64,000 bases of DNA from Salinisphaera hydrothermalis (GCF_040361195.1 NZ_APNE01000002.1); one strand, 5' to 3'. Numbered from the stretch's first letter, positions 25,683 through 34,742 are shown. Made by a program: numbers and translations. The notes: a model not told the origin generated them from the sequence alone.

Positions 25683-26126
25683 ATGCAGTCGCTGCCTCAT
25701 CACTACACCGTTCATGCGCACGGGACCGCCGAAGGCGAAGTCCATCTCGATGCGGCTCACCTGCCCGAACTCGTCACCACGCCGCCGCCGGAATTCGACG
25801 GCCCCGAGGGGTACTGGTCGCCGGAAACCCTGCTGGTCGCCTCGGTGGCCAGCTGCTTCGTACTCACGTTCCGCGCCGTCGCCCGGGCCTCGAAATTGGA
25901 ATGGGACAGTCTCACCTGCGACGTCGAGGCCGTGCTCGAACGCCACGATGGTCGTAATCACTTCTCGCGCGTGGTCGTGAAGCCGCATCTGCTGATTCAT
26001 GAGGCCGCGCGCGAACGCCTCGCCGAGCAATGCCTGGACAAGGCCGAAGACGGTTGCCTGGTCACCAATTCGCTGACCGCCGACGTTCGCCTGGAACCGA
26101 CCGTCGAAGTCGTCGAAAACGCCTGA
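25683..26126 (+). CDS. OsmC family peroxiredoxin-like protein
   Basis: This 147-residue OsmC/Ohr-family protein probably reduces organic or inorganic hydroperoxides with cysteine thiols in the cytoplasm. The segment PETLLVASVASCFVLTFRAVAR contains the peroxidatic cysteine, and the second is in KAEDGCLVTNSL. The spacing fits the OsmC-like clade (YhfA/SaoC type) rather than Ohr. The start at 25683 has GGAG six bases upstream; an earlier in-frame start at 25602 would span the FNR-type box and is rejected. It diverges from ackA and converges with pntB. Confidence 0.88.
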   Translation: MQSLPHHYTVHAHGTAEGEVHLDAAHLPELVTTPPPEFDGPEGYWSPETLLVASVASCFVLTFRAVARASKLEWDSLTCDVEAVLERHDGRNHFSRVVVKPHLLIHEAARERLAEQCLDKAEDGCLVTNSLTADVRLEPTVEVVENA

Positions 26127-26164
26127 ATCGCCCATGGTCGTCCGGCACCGCCGGGCGGCCCCGA

Positions 26165-27604
26165 TCAGGCCGCCTGCTCCTGCGGCGCCGCCTCGCCCAA
26201 CGCCTTGATCGCTTGAACCATTTGTGCCAACACCGCCTGGGCGTCGCCGTACACCATGTTGCAGTTGTCGGCATAGAACAGCGCGTTCTCGACCCCGGCA
26301 TAGCCCTTGCCCTGACCACGCTTGATCACATAGATCTGATGCGCGCGATCGACATTCAGAATCGGCATGCCGTAGATCGGCGACGATTTCTCGGTACGCG
26401 CCGACGGGTTGACCACGTCGTTGGCCCCGATCACCAGCGCGATATCGGTATCGGCGAACTCTTCGTTGATTTCGTCAAGTTCGTACAACAGATCGTAGGG
26501 CACGCCGGCCTCGGCCAGCAGCACATCCATATGGCCCGGCATGCGGCCGGCCACCGGGTGAATGGCGAACTTCACTTCCACGCCCGCGGCCTGCAACAAC
26601 TTCACGAATTCGTACAGCTTCTGCTGCGCCTGAGCCGCCGCCAGACCGTAACCGGGTGCGATGATCACCTTGCCCGCGTAACGCATCGCGATCGCGGCAT
26701 CGCTGGCCTCGGCGGGTTTGAGGCGGCCGCTGATCGTCCCCGCCGACGTCGTGTCGATCTCGCCGAAGTTGCTGAACAACACGTTGCTGACCGAGCGGTT
26801 CATCGCCCGTGCCATCAACAACGTCAGCAGTGTGCCGGCCGAGCCGACCACCATGCCCGCGATCATCAACACCGGGTTGCCGATCACGAACCCGTCCAGC
26901 CCCACGGCCAGTCCGGTGAAGGCGTTGTACAAGGAAATCACCACCGGCATATCGGCGCCGCCGATCGGCAGCGTGGCCAGCACGCCGAGACCGAGCGCCG
27001 CGACAAAGAACAGGATCGCCAGCACCGCCATCCCCGCCCCGGACTGCGTCGCCAGCACCCCGGCCCCGAACGCCACCAGGGCCGCCAGTACACCGCCGTT
27101 GAGCCAGTGCTGGCCACGTACCCGCCACGGCGTCCCGAGACGACCATCGAGCTTGGCCCAGGCCACGACCGACCCCGACAACGAGATCGAGCCAATCGAT
27201 GCACCGAGCAGCGTCACCACCCAGTGCACCCCACCCATGCTCGTGCCGCCGATCAGTTCCGCGGCTGCAATCGCGGCCGCAGCGCCGCCACCCATGCCGT
27301 TGTAGAGCGCGACCATCTGCGGCATGGCCGTGATCGCCACGCGCCGGCCGGTCCAGGCGGCCCAGCCCAGGCCCAGCGCGAGGGCCACAATCGCCAGCAC
27401 GATTTTAATGGCAAGGCCCGATTGCGCCGCCGGCGGTACATCCAGCACGTGGACCCAGCTCGCAAGGATCACCACCAGCATGCCGATACCCGCCAACAGG
27501 ATGCCGCCATGCGCGGTCACCGGCGACGACATCCGCTTGAGGCCGTAGATCAACAGGAACGCGGCCACCAGGCCCGCGAGTTCGATGAATAACTGAACAC
27601 TCAT
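26165..27604 (-). CDS. pntB: NAD(P) transhydrogenase subunit beta
   Basis: PntB forms, with the alpha subunits, the membrane transhydrogenase that uses the proton gradient to drive hydride transfer from NADH to NADP+. The first two-thirds is membrane-embedded (nine or so hydrophobic spans); the C-terminal dIII domain binds NADP(H), with VIIAPGYGLAAAQAQ, HPVAGRMPGHMDVLLAEA and the ALVIGANDVVNPSA segment. Length (479) is normal. GAGGAG lies before the ATG. It is last in a three-gene operon with the alpha subunit split in two parts, and the FNR-type box upstream suggests low-oxygen control. Confidence 0.96.
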   Translation of the reverse strand: MSVQLFIELAGLVAAFLLIYGLKRMSSPVTAHGGILLAGIGMLVVILASWVHVLDVPPAAQSGLAIKIVLAIVALALGLGWAAWTGRRVAITAMPQMVALYNGMGGGAAAAIAAAELIGGTSMGGVHWVVTLLGASIGSISLSGSVVAWAKLDGRLGTPWRVRGQHWLNGGVLAALVAFGAGVLATQSGAGMAVLAILFFVAALGLGVLATLPIGGADMPVVISLYNAFTGLAVGLDGFVIGNPVLMIAGMVVGSAGTLLTLLMARAMNRSVSNVLFSNFGEIDTTSAGTISGRLKPAEASDAAIAMRYAGKVIIAPGYGLAAAQAQQKLYEFVKLLQAAGVEVKFAIHPVAGRMPGHMDVLLAEAGVPYDLLYELDEINEEFADTDIALVIGANDVVNPSARTEKSSPIYGMPILNVDRAHQIYVIKRGQGKGYAGVENALFYADNCNMVYGDAQAVLAQMVQAIKALGEAAPQEQAA

Positions 27605-27614
27605 GTCGATCTCC

Positions 27615-27923
27615 TCAACGCGGCTTGCGGTCGCTGGGCTTGAACATCTGCAGCATGCGCTCGGTCACGACGTATGCACCCGCCACGTTGGCCGCGCCCA
27701 GCAGCACGCCGAAAAAACCGACCACCACGCCGAGGATCGAAGTCGCATCCAGTAGCGCATACAACGAGCCGACCACCACGATCCCGTGAACGAAGTTGGA
27801 ACCGGACATGAGCGGCGTATGCAGAATCGCCGGTACGCGCGAGATCACCTCGTACCCGGTGAAAACCGCCAGCAGAAAGATATACAGCGCGATCACGCCG
27901 CCGATTGCGATTTGTGCGTCCAT
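27615..27923 (-). CDS. pntAB: NAD(P) transhydrogenase subunit alpha, membrane part
   Basis: This 102-residue polypeptide is the membrane half of the alpha subunit (dIIa), encoded separately as in Rhodospirillum-type enzymes. It has three hydrophobic spans, including SRVPAILHTPLMSGSNFVHG, the segment that carries the conserved loop next to the proton channel. It lies 10 bases before pntB and 24 bases after the soluble alpha subunit gene, so the three are one operon. Confidence 0.95.
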   Translation of the reverse strand: MDAQIAIGGVIALYIFLLAVFTGYEVISRVPAILHTPLMSGSNFVHGIVVVGSLYALLDATSILGVVVGFFGVLLGAANVAGAYVVTERMLQMFKPSDRKPR

Positions 27924-27947
27924 GATGATCTCGAGTTGGAATCCGGC

Positions 27948-29066
27948 TCAGGCGATGGCGGTGTTGTCGCGCTGCCCCGCGGGCTCGTCGACAGGGCCGA
28001 GGCGCATGGCAGCGAGCACCTCGTCGTTCCAGTCCGGCGCGAGTTCACCGTCGACGATCAGTAGTTCGAGCAGGTTGAGAATATTGCGGGCATACAGCTC
28101 GCTGGCATGCTCGGCCAGCCGGGACGGCACGTTGAGCGGGGCGATCACGGTAATGCCGCCCCTGTGCACGGTTTCGCCCGGCTGGCTCAATGCACAGTTG
28201 CCGCCACTGTCGGCCGCGAGATCGACGATCACGGCACCCGCCTTCATGCCGGCCGCCTGCTCGGCGCTGATCAGTTCCGGCGCCGGGCGACCGGGCACGG
28301 CCGCGGTCGTGATCACCAGGTCGGCCGCCTGGAGATGCCGTGTCACCGCCGCGGCGACGGTCTGTTTTTCTTCCGGCGTCAGTTCGCGGGCATACCCGCC
28401 CTCACCGCGTGCATCGACGCCGGTCTCCACGAAGCGGGCCCCGAGCGAGGCGGCTTCGTCGCGGGTCTCGGGACGTACGTCGTAGCCTTCCACCACGGCG
28501 CCGAGACGACGCGCGGTGGCGATGGCCTGCAGACCGGCCACGCCGAGGCCCATCACCAGCACCGCGGCCGGGCGCAACGAGCCTGCGGCCGTGGTCATGC
28601 GCGGCAGAATACGGCCGAGATGCGTGGCTCCGAGCAGCGGCGCGTAGTAACCGGCCAGCGCCGCCTGACTGGACAGTGCGTCGATGGACTGGGCACGGCT
28701 GATACGCGGCACCCGCTCCATCGCGAGGCAGGTGATCTGGCGAGCGGCGAGTCGATCCGACATGGCGGGCATATCGGCCGTCTGGGTGAAGCAGACCAGC
28801 AACGCGCCCTCGCGCATGGCTGCCAGGGTTTCGGGATTCGGCGGCTGCACGGCGAGCACGATGTCGGCATCGGCTACGAGCGTCGCGACATCATCGACCA
28901 TCGTGGCACCGGCGAAGGCATCATCGGCGATACCCAGGGCCGCGCCCGCTCCGGCCTCGATGGTCACCGCGCATTCGAGCCGGGTGAGCCGCTCGATCAC
29001 CGCCGGCACCATGGCAACACGCCGCTCGCCCGACTCTCTTTCCTTCAACACCGCGATTCGGATCAT
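27948..29066 (-). CDS. pntAA: NAD(P) transhydrogenase subunit alpha, NAD-binding part
   Basis: This 372-residue soluble subunit (dI) binds NAD(H). It starts with IRIAVLKERESGERRVAMVP, typical of the alanine dehydrogenase/PNT superfamily, and has the VLVMGLGVAGLQAIATARRLGA Rossmann segment with a variation on the usual GAGVAG. The mobile RPAPELISAEQA loop follows. I place the start at ATG 29066; longer in-frame options run toward the FNR-type box at 29131-29144 and have no family match. An AGGT about eight bases upstream is a modest ribosome site. It heads the pntAA-AB-B operon. Confidence 0.94.
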   Translation of the reverse strand: MIRIAVLKERESGERRVAMVPAVIERLTRLECAVTIEAGAGAALGIADDAFAGATMVDDVATLVADADIVLAVQPPNPETLAAMREGALLVCFTQTADMPAMSDRLAARQITCLAMERVPRISRAQSIDALSSQAALAGYYAPLLGATHLGRILPRMTTAAGSLRPAAVLVMGLGVAGLQAIATARRLGAVVEGYDVRPETRDEAASLGARFVETGVDARGEGGYARELTPEEKQTVAAAVTRHLQAADLVITTAAVPGRPAPELISAEQAAGMKAGAVIVDLAADSGGNCALSQPGETVHRGGITVIAPLNVPSRLAEHASELYARNILNLLELLIVDGELAPDWNDEVLAAMRLGPVDEPAGQRDNTAIA

Positions 29067-29130
29067 CACGTGACCTGTCTGGCTCATACACAAATCACGA
29101 TCGATCATGCCGTGCGTGGCACGCAGCGCC

Positions 29131-29144
29131 TTGATCCTGGTCAA
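29131..29144 (-). promoter_or_regulatory. FNR/Anr box of the pnt operon
   Basis: TTGATCCTGGTCAA (plus strand) has one mismatch to consensus. On the minus strand a -10-like CATGAT (29104-29109) sits about 31 bases from the centre, giving a start near 29097 and a leader of about 30 bases before pntAA. Confidence 0.65.
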
Positions 29145-29610
29145 ACCGGTTGAGTTGTTGGGCACACCGGTGCACGTATTACCGGTGTGTTATCACCGAG
29201 CGGACAATGACCGTGCAGTCAGCTGGCAGGGCCGCCCGGCCATGACACGTCTGGCGCCCGAACGTCCTCGGGCACCTAACGGGTCGGAGACAACTCCTTG
29301 GCCGTCAGTTCGGCGATTTCGGCATCCGTGAACAACCGTGAGCGCACGATGAATCGCACACCATCGGCCGCCCTGGGGCGTGTCGTCATGAGATACACCG
29401 CCGCACCCGCGCCCGTGAGGTGGCAAGACAACGCATCGTGAGCGTGGCATGGCCCGGCCACGTGAGCGAACGATAACGCCGGATTGCCGCCTCACGGGCA
29501 CGGGCCCTGCGGGTGAGGCCCGCCCCCCGCGCCAGGCGGCGTTGCATGCCTTGACCGTGGGGCCCGCCACGCTCGGCGGCATGCGCCTTGCCTGACACGA
29601 TGGGCGGACC
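29145..29610. other. Intergenic region between pntAA and DUF779 gene
   Basis: About 465 bases hold no firm gene. A short minus-strand frame (29276-29389, 37 codons) has a helical, protein-like end (RFIVRSRLFTDAEIAELTAK) and may be a remnant, but I cannot assign it. A GC-rich hairpin at about 29489-29520 (GCCTCAC/GTGAGGC) may end the aldehyde dehydrogenase operon. Confidence 0.4.
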
Positions 29611-29922
29611 TCATGCGGCGGCGTCTCTCATGACGACACGCCCGAGGGAGAAACTGTCGCCGCCGCCGGTCGTCACGTCGATCGTGAGCTCGGACGATGC
29701 CCAATAGTCGAACTGCTCCCGGCCGACGTAGAAGGGGAAGCCCTCGACTTCGCCGATCAGGACATCGCGGCTGCCCGGGCGGAAATCAGCCTGGCGAAAA
29801 CACATCGGGGCGCTGCCTTCGCAGCAGCCGCCCGACAAATGGAAGATCAGAGGTCCATGACTTTCGGCCAGCCGGCGGACGAGTTCGCTTGCTTGCGGTG
29901 TAAAGATCAGCCGATCCGGCAT
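29611..29922 (-). CDS. DUF779 protein, aldehyde-dehydrogenase partner
   Basis: This 103-residue protein belongs to DUF779, a family regularly encoded next to acetaldehyde-type aldehyde dehydrogenases; its role is unknown. The cysteine-rich HLSGGCCEGSAPMCF segment and the YVGREQFDYWASSELTIDV segment are the family core. The cysteines suggest metal or thiol chemistry, which is inference. The ATG at 29922 has GAGGA seven bases upstream; an earlier ATG at 29958 lies inside a hairpin and is rejected. It is the third gene after the aldehyde dehydrogenase and acetoin reductase genes. Confidence 0.82.
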   Translation of the reverse strand: MPDRLIFTPQASELVRRLAESHGPLIFHLSGGCCEGSAPMCFRQADFRPGSRDVLIGEVEGFPFYVGREQFDYWASSELTIDVTTGGGDSFSLGRVVMRDAAA

Positions 29923-29937
29923 GGCTCGTTCCTCGCC

Positions 29938-29962
29938 GCCCGTGGCGCCAGAAGCCACGGGC
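29938..29962 (-). other. Intercistronic hairpin before the DUF779 gene
   Basis: GCCCGTGGC (29938-29946) pairs perfectly with GCCACGGGC (29954-29962). It stands between the acetoin reductase and DUF779 genes, directly before the ribosome site, and could tune mRNA stability or partial termination. Confidence 0.5.
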
Positions 29963-29994
29963 GGGCGATGTTTGCTTTATCCGCTCACGCCGTC

Positions 29995-30774
29995 TCAGCG
30001 ATAGATCATGCCGCCGTCGATCATTACGGCCTGGCCGCTCATGTAATCGGAATCGGGGCCGGCAAGATACGATACGAACGCGGCGACATCCTCCGGCGTC
30101 TCGGCCCGGCCCAGGGCGATACCGCCCACGTATTTGTCGTAAGTCTCGCCCTTCTTCGCCCCAGTGAGCGCGGCAAAGCGTTCGTCGATTTCGACCCACA
30201 TGTCGGTGCCGACGACACCGGGGCAATAGGCATTCACCGTAATACCCGAAGCCGCGAGCTCGCGGGCGGCGGCCTGGGTCAGCGCCCGGACCGCGAACTT
30301 GGTCGCCGAATACACGCCGAGCATCGCAAAGCCCTCGTGCCCGGCAATCGACGAGGCATTGATGATCTTGCCCTTCTGTTCGCGCGCCTGGAATTTCTTC
30401 GCCGCGGCCTGGATGCCCCAGAGCACGCCCTCGATATTGATCCCGACGATGCGATCGACCTCTTCCGGCGTCACCTCGAGGATGGGGTTCACCTGGGCGA
30501 TCCCGGCGTTGTTGACCATGATGTCGAACCCGCCGAGTTCACGTTCGGCGTGATCGACGGCGGCATAAACCTGGTCGCGATCGGCGACATCCGCCACGAA
30601 CGTGGTGACCGGTCGCCCGATGGCGTCGATCGCCTCGGCCGCGGCGCCGAGCTTGTCGTTGTTGACATCCACCAGTGCGATGCTGGCGCCGTCGGCCGCC
30701 AGCCGCCGGGCGATCCCCAACCCGATACCCCGCGCCCCGCCGGTAACCAGCGCGACCTTACCTTCAATCGTCAT
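29995..30774 (-). CDS. Acetoin/diacetyl reductase (SDR family)
   Basis: This 259-residue short-chain dehydrogenase has the architecture of acetoin reductase/2,3-butanediol dehydrogenase: cofactor motif VTGGARGIGLGIARRL, an Asp after the second strand (LVDVNNDKL) for NAD(H), NNAGIAQVNPILE, the catalytic Ser in NASSIAGHEG and YSATKFAVRAL. The C-terminal DMWVEIDERFAALTG stretch matches the butanediol group. The substrate is inferred from family likeness; other secondary alcohols are possible. The start at 30774 has GAAGGA eight bases upstream. It sits between an aldehyde dehydrogenase and DUF779 gene in one operon. Confidence 0.85.
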   Translation of the reverse strand: MTIEGKVALVTGGARGIGLGIARRLAADGASIALVDVNNDKLGAAAEAIDAIGRPVTTFVADVADRDQVYAAVDHAERELGGFDIMVNNAGIAQVNPILEVTPEEVDRIVGINIEGVLWGIQAAAKKFQAREQKGKIINASSIAGHEGFAMLGVYSATKFAVRALTQAAARELAASGITVNAYCPGVVGTDMWVEIDERFAALTGAKKGETYDKYVGGIALGRAETPEDVAAFVSYLAGPDSDYMSGQAVMIDGGMIYR

Positions 30775-30878
30775 TGTTGCTTCCTTCTCATGGTGGACGG
30801 CCGTTGCCAAGCCGGAACGGCCGTTCTACAGCGCCCCGGCCCGGGTTCAGCCCGCCGCCGGAACGTCCGGTGTCGCTG

Positions 30879-32399
30879 TTAGAAAAAGCCCATCGACTTG
30901 GTGCTGTAACTCACGAGCAGATTCTTCGTCTGCTGATAATGATCCAGAATCATCTTGTGCGTCTCGCGGCCGAATCCCGATTGTTTGTAGCCGCCGAACG
31001 CCGCATGCGCCGGGTAGACGTGATAACAGTTGGTCCATACGCGACCGGCCTGGATCGCACGCCCGACGCGATAGGTGTTATTGACGTTGCGCGACCAGAC
31101 ACCCGCGCCGAGGCCGTAAAGCGTGTCGTTGCCGATCTTGATCGCGTCGTCCATGTCCTTGAACTTGGTCACCGACAGCACCGGCCCGAAGATCTCTTCC
31201 TGGAAGATGCGCATCTTGTTGTGACCGACGAACACGGTCGGCTCGACGTAATAGCCGTTGGCGAGCGCCTCGGCCACCTCGGCACGCTGTCCGCCGGTCC
31301 GGCAGTCCGCGCCTTCCTGCTTGCCGACATCGATGTAGTTGAGGATCTTCTCGAGCTGGCCCGACGAACATTGCGGCCCCATCTGGGTCTCGGGGTCCAG
31401 CGGGTCGCCGACGCGAATGGCGGCGACGCGCGCGACCGCGCGCTCCATGAATTCATCGAAGATCGACTCGTGGACCAGCGCGCGTGACGGACAGGTACAG
31501 ACTTCGCCCTTGTTGAACGCGAACAGCGCGAAGCCTTCGAGCGCCTTGTCGAGAAACTCGTCGTCGGCGTCCATCACGTCCGCAAAGAAGATGTTCGGCG
31601 ACTTGCCGCCAAGCTCCATGGTCTGCGGGATGATGGTTTCGGCGGCGTACTGCATGATCTGGCGACCGGTGGTCGTTTCACCGGTGAACGCGATCTTCGC
31701 GATACGCGGGCTGCGCGCCAGCGGGCCGCCCACTTCCGAGCCGTGCCCGAACACGACGTTGAGCACGCCGTCGGGCAACAGGTCGCCGATCAGATCCATC
31801 AACACCGCAAGGCTCATCGGCGTATCCGAGGCCGGCTTGATGACCACGCAGTTGCCGGCTGCCAGCGCCGGCGCCATTTTCCAGGCCGCCATCAATAGCG
31901 GGAAGTTCCAGGGAATGATCTGGCCGACTACGCCCATCGGTTCCTTGAAGTGATAGGCGATGGTGTCACGGTCGATCTCGCCGATGCTGCCTTCTTCCGC
32001 CCGGATGCAACTGGCAAAGTAACGGAAATGATCGGCCGCCAGCGGCACATCGGCGTTCAGCGTTTCGCGAATGGGTTTGCCGTTGTCTCTTGTTTCGACC
32101 CGCGCCAGCAGTTCGAGATTCTCGGTAATGCGATCGGCGATGCGGTTGAGAATCTCCGCGCGCTGGGTCGGCGACTTGTGTGCCCAGCCCGCCTTGGCGG
32201 CGTGTGCGGCGTCCAGCGCATGTTCGACGTCCTCCTCATCAGAACGCGCGAATTCACACAGCGTACTCGCGTCGATCGGACTCGTATCCGCGAAATAGCG
32301 GCCCTTGGCGGGTGCCCGCCATTCACCACCAATGAAGTTGTCGTAACGCGAGCGCAGCACGCTTTCATCCAGTTTGGCGGCTTGTGTCTTGGTCAACAT
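30879..32399 (-). CDS. Acetaldehyde-type aldehyde dehydrogenase (ExaC/AldB)
   Basis: This 506-residue NAD(P)-dependent dehydrogenase oxidises acetaldehyde and similar aldehydes to acids. The catalytic Cys is in NKGEVCTCPSRALV, the phrase typical of AldB/ExaC. The catalytic Glu lies in TMELGGKSPNIFF, and the NAD-binding segment is IIPWNFPLLMAAWKMAPALA. The C-terminal PAHAAFGGYKQSGFGRETH is canonical. AGGAG seven bases before the ATG fixes the start at 32399; the frame continues upstream without family similarity. The operon ald-SDR-DUF779 has an FNR-type box 104-117 bases ahead and likely handles aldehydes made by the alcohol dehydrogenases. Confidence 0.94.
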   Translation of the reverse strand: MLTKTQAAKLDESVLRSRYDNFIGGEWRAPAKGRYFADTSPIDASTLCEFARSDEEDVEHALDAAHAAKAGWAHKSPTQRAEILNRIADRITENLELLARVETRDNGKPIRETLNADVPLAADHFRYFASCIRAEEGSIGEIDRDTIAYHFKEPMGVVGQIIPWNFPLLMAAWKMAPALAAGNCVVIKPASDTPMSLAVLMDLIGDLLPDGVLNVVFGHGSEVGGPLARSPRIAKIAFTGETTTGRQIMQYAAETIIPQTMELGGKSPNIFFADVMDADDEFLDKALEGFALFAFNKGEVCTCPSRALVHESIFDEFMERAVARVAAIRVGDPLDPETQMGPQCSSGQLEKILNYIDVGKQEGADCRTGGQRAEVAEALANGYYVEPTVFVGHNKMRIFQEEIFGPVLSVTKFKDMDDAIKIGNDTLYGLGAGVWSRNVNNTYRVGRAIQAGRVWTNCYHVYPAHAAFGGYKQSGFGRETHKMILDHYQQTKNLLVSYSTKSMGFF

Positions 32400-32502
32400 G
32401 ATCCACTCCTGCGATGAGGGCCATTCGGCCCCGGGGGGAAGACGGAATACCCGCCTTGCGGGAAGGCTTCGCAAAAGTCTAGGTCGCCGACGGCCGGGGG
32501 CT

Positions 32503-32516
32503 TTGATCCTGATCAC
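32503..32516 (-). promoter_or_regulatory. FNR/Anr box of the aldehyde dehydrogenase operon
   Basis: TTGATCCTGATCAC (plus strand) has one mismatch. A -10-like TAGACT on the minus strand (32476-32481) lies about 31 bases from the centre, near the class II distance. Confidence 0.65.
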
Positions 32517-32610
32517 AACCCGGCGTCTTGGATCGACGCGGGCGGAAAACGCCAACGGCAAAGCTCGCGCCAGAGCGGACCCCGCCCGACGCAGTGCGCC
32601 GCCCGACCGG

Positions 32611-33573
32611 TTATTCGATCCCAGTGCGCCCGAGTTGCCATTGCCGATACAGCGCGGCGACCGCACAAGAAGCAAGCCTTGCCAGCGCGCTGTCGGCCCG
32701 GCTGGTCAGCATGATCGGCACGCGCGCGCCGACCACCACGCCGGCAAGATGTGCACCCGCGAGATACTCGATCTGCTTGGCCAGCATGTTGCCAGCTTCC
32801 AGATCCGGCACCACCAGAATGTCGGCCTGCCCTGCGACCGCCGAGACGATCCCCTTTGCGCGGACCGCGTCCGGCGAGACCGCGTTATCGAACGCGAGCG
32901 GTCCGTCCAACAGCCCGCCCTCGATCTGATTGCGATCGGCCATCTTGCACAGCGCGGCCGCGTCGCAGGTCGATGGCAGCGCCGGTGTCACGGTCTCCAC
33001 CGCACAGACGATCGCCGCCCGCGGCGTATCGATGCCGATCGCGCGGGCCAGATCGATCGCGTTTTGCGTAATGTCGCGCTTGGCCGACAAATCCGGCGCG
33101 ATATTGATCGCTGCGTCGGTGATCAGCAAAAGGCGCGAATAGGCTGGCGTATCCAGCACGAACACATGGCTCATCCGGCGCGCCGTCCGCAGACCGCCGC
33201 CACGCGCCACGATAGGCCGCATGAACGCATCCGTATGCAGATTGCCTTTCATGAGAGCATGCGCTCGCCCGGTCCGGACCAGATCGACGCCGCGCTGGCT
33301 TGCCTCGGCATCGTGGCCGGCGTCGACCAGTGCCACACCCTCGATGTCTAGATGATGCGCATCCGCCACCGTCCTTATTTCCGCCTCCCGACCCACCAGA
33401 ATGGGTTCGATCAAGCCGCAACGCATTGCGTCCAAAGCTCCGCTCAGCGAAGACGGATCGCTCGGCTGGACCACTGCGGTCGCCAGATGTTGCGCATCCT
33501 TGGCCTGCTTGATAATGATATTGAGACGATGACCCGAGGCCGTTTCGAGGGTTTTTTTCAACGGAGCATCCAT
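32611..33573 (-). CDS. Phosphate acetyl/butyryltransferase
   Basis: This 320-residue protein is a phosphotransacylase (PTA_PTB fold) that interconverts acyl-CoA and acyl phosphate. Family segments include EPILVGREAEI, GRAHALMKGNLHTDAFMRP, ITDAAINIAPDL, GPLAFDNAVSPDAVRAKGI and the end VVGARVPIMLTSRADS. It is the short single-domain form rather than the large Pta with a DRTGG domain. In other bacteria such genes pair with ackA, so acetyl-CoA is the likely substrate, but butyryl-CoA cannot be excluded. GGAGG lies five bases before the ATG at 33573. The gene diverges from an FNR-family regulator with one FNR-type box between them. Confidence 0.9.
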   Translation of the reverse strand: MDAPLKKTLETASGHRLNIIIKQAKDAQHLATAVVQPSDPSSLSGALDAMRCGLIEPILVGREAEIRTVADAHHLDIEGVALVDAGHDAEASQRGVDLVRTGRAHALMKGNLHTDAFMRPIVARGGGLRTARRMSHVFVLDTPAYSRLLLITDAAINIAPDLSAKRDITQNAIDLARAIGIDTPRAAIVCAVETVTPALPSTCDAAALCKMADRNQIEGGLLDGPLAFDNAVSPDAVRAKGIVSAVAGQADILVVPDLEAGNMLAKQIEYLAGAHLAGVVVGARVPIMLTSRADSALARLASCAVAALYRQWQLGRTGIE

Positions 33574-33766
33574 ATTGCCTCCGACGCCTGGTGCCATCAC
33601 ACCACCCGGATGATCCTGGGTTCTCGCGGCAGAACCGACCATTCGCCCGGCGTACGCGCTCACCCACCCGCTCGTGATCCCGCCGCATCATGCAATTCGC
33701 GATGCTACGACGCGTCACTCACGCCATTCCTGCTTTCGAGCCTATAACTGCGTGGGGAAACAGTCG

Positions 33767-33780
33767 TTGATCTGAATCAT
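33767..33780. promoter_or_regulatory. FNR/Anr box between pta and fnr-like gene 1
   Basis: TTGATCTGAATCAT has one mismatch. It stands between divergent genes; a minus-strand TATAGG (33741-33746) near the class II distance favours control of the phosphotransacylase, and autoregulation of the regulator is also possible. Confidence 0.55.
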
Positions 33781-33856
33781 CGGTTTGCATGTTCGATATA
33801 GCGACCATTCGATAGCCATAAGAAAAGAAACCGGGCCCGGCCCAGGAGAATGTCCG

Positions 33857-34723
33857 ATGTCGATGCCTCCGGGAACCAACACGCCGAGCGATTCGTCTGC
33901 GCGAAATACGGCGCCCGCCGATCGCATGCAAACGTCGGGACGCGGCAACTGCCGTGTCTGCATTTTCAAATCGCGTTGCCTGCCCGCCGAACTCGAGGGG
34001 GAAAGGCTGCGCGCGTTCGAACAACAAATCTGGCGACAGAGCCGGCCGGTCAAAGCCGGGCAGATGCTGGTGCACCAGGGCGATATGATCGACTCGATCT
34101 ACGCCCTGCGGGTCGGATCGCTCAAAGCCTTCATCGACGAGCCCGACGGCAACGAGCGCGTTATGGCGTTTCGTTTCCCCGGCACCATCATCGGGCTTGC
34201 CGAGCCGTATCAGAAACAATGGGGCCGGAGCTTCGCCACGCTCGAAGACAGCTGGCTGTGTCGTATTCCGCTGAGCGCGATCACCGAGGCGCTGCACCGG
34301 CAACTCATCCATCTTATGAGCGTGTGTCTGCGGCGTGAATATGAAGCGCATCTCACGCTGGCACTCAGTAGCGGAACCCGTAAGGTCGTATCGTTCCTGC
34401 TCGAATTGAGCGCGATCTTCAAATCGCTCGGTCAATCGCCCACGCATCTGCGGCTGCCCATGACCTATCTGGACGTCGCTAGCTATCTCGGCATGCGGCA
34501 CGAATCGCTCTCACGCACGCTCGCCCAGTTGCAGAAACAGACGTTGCTCCGCAAGAAAGGCAAGGAGATTCATATCGATGACCTGCCCGGCCTTTTACGT
34601 CTGAAGACAGAGGACGTGATCGGTGCGGCTCCGATGGCCGTCGTGCCAGCCGGGACGCCGGATTCCTATCGCGGCTCCATCGATACCGATCCTTCGCTCG
34701 CGACCCATCGGCGCTCGAAGTAA
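33857..34723 (+). CDS. FNR-family oxygen-sensing regulator 1
   Basis: This 288-residue CRP/FNR-family activator has all the residues FNR uses to bind an oxygen-labile [4Fe-4S] cluster: C32-x2-C35-x5-C41 (NCRVCIFKSRC) and C135 in DSWLCRIP, with spacing nearly identical to Escherichia coli FNR. The recognition helix (MRHESLSRTL) keeps the Glu-x-x-Ser-Arg pattern that reads TTGAT. A basic tail of about 50 residues follows the DNA-binding domain and is unusual. The ATG at 33857 has AGGAG eight bases upstream; an earlier start at 33785 crosses it. It is 40-50 bases from an FNR-type box and followed by a good terminator. A close paralog lies at 40,906. Confidence 0.92.
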   Translation: MSMPPGTNTPSDSSARNTAPADRMQTSGRGNCRVCIFKSRCLPAELEGERLRAFEQQIWRQSRPVKAGQMLVHQGDMIDSIYALRVGSLKAFIDEPDGNERVMAFRFPGTIIGLAEPYQKQWGRSFATLEDSWLCRIPLSAITEALHRQLIHLMSVCLRREYEAHLTLALSSGTRKVVSFLLELSAIFKSLGQSPTHLRLPMTYLDVASYLGMRHESLSRTLAQLQKQTLLRKKGKEIHIDDLPGLLRLKTEDVIGAAPMAVVPAGTPDSYRGSIDTDPSLATHRRSK

Positions 34724-34742
34724 GAGCACACCTCAGCACTTC

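Noticed and set aside
26030..27592. 520-codon plus-strand frame opposite pntB
   Set aside because: Antisense to a complete, conserved gene with low-complexity His/Arg-rich product.
33510..33530. TTGATAATGATATT inside the phosphotransacylase gene
   Set aside because: Only one half-site fits and the sequence encodes conserved N-terminal residues of the enzyme.
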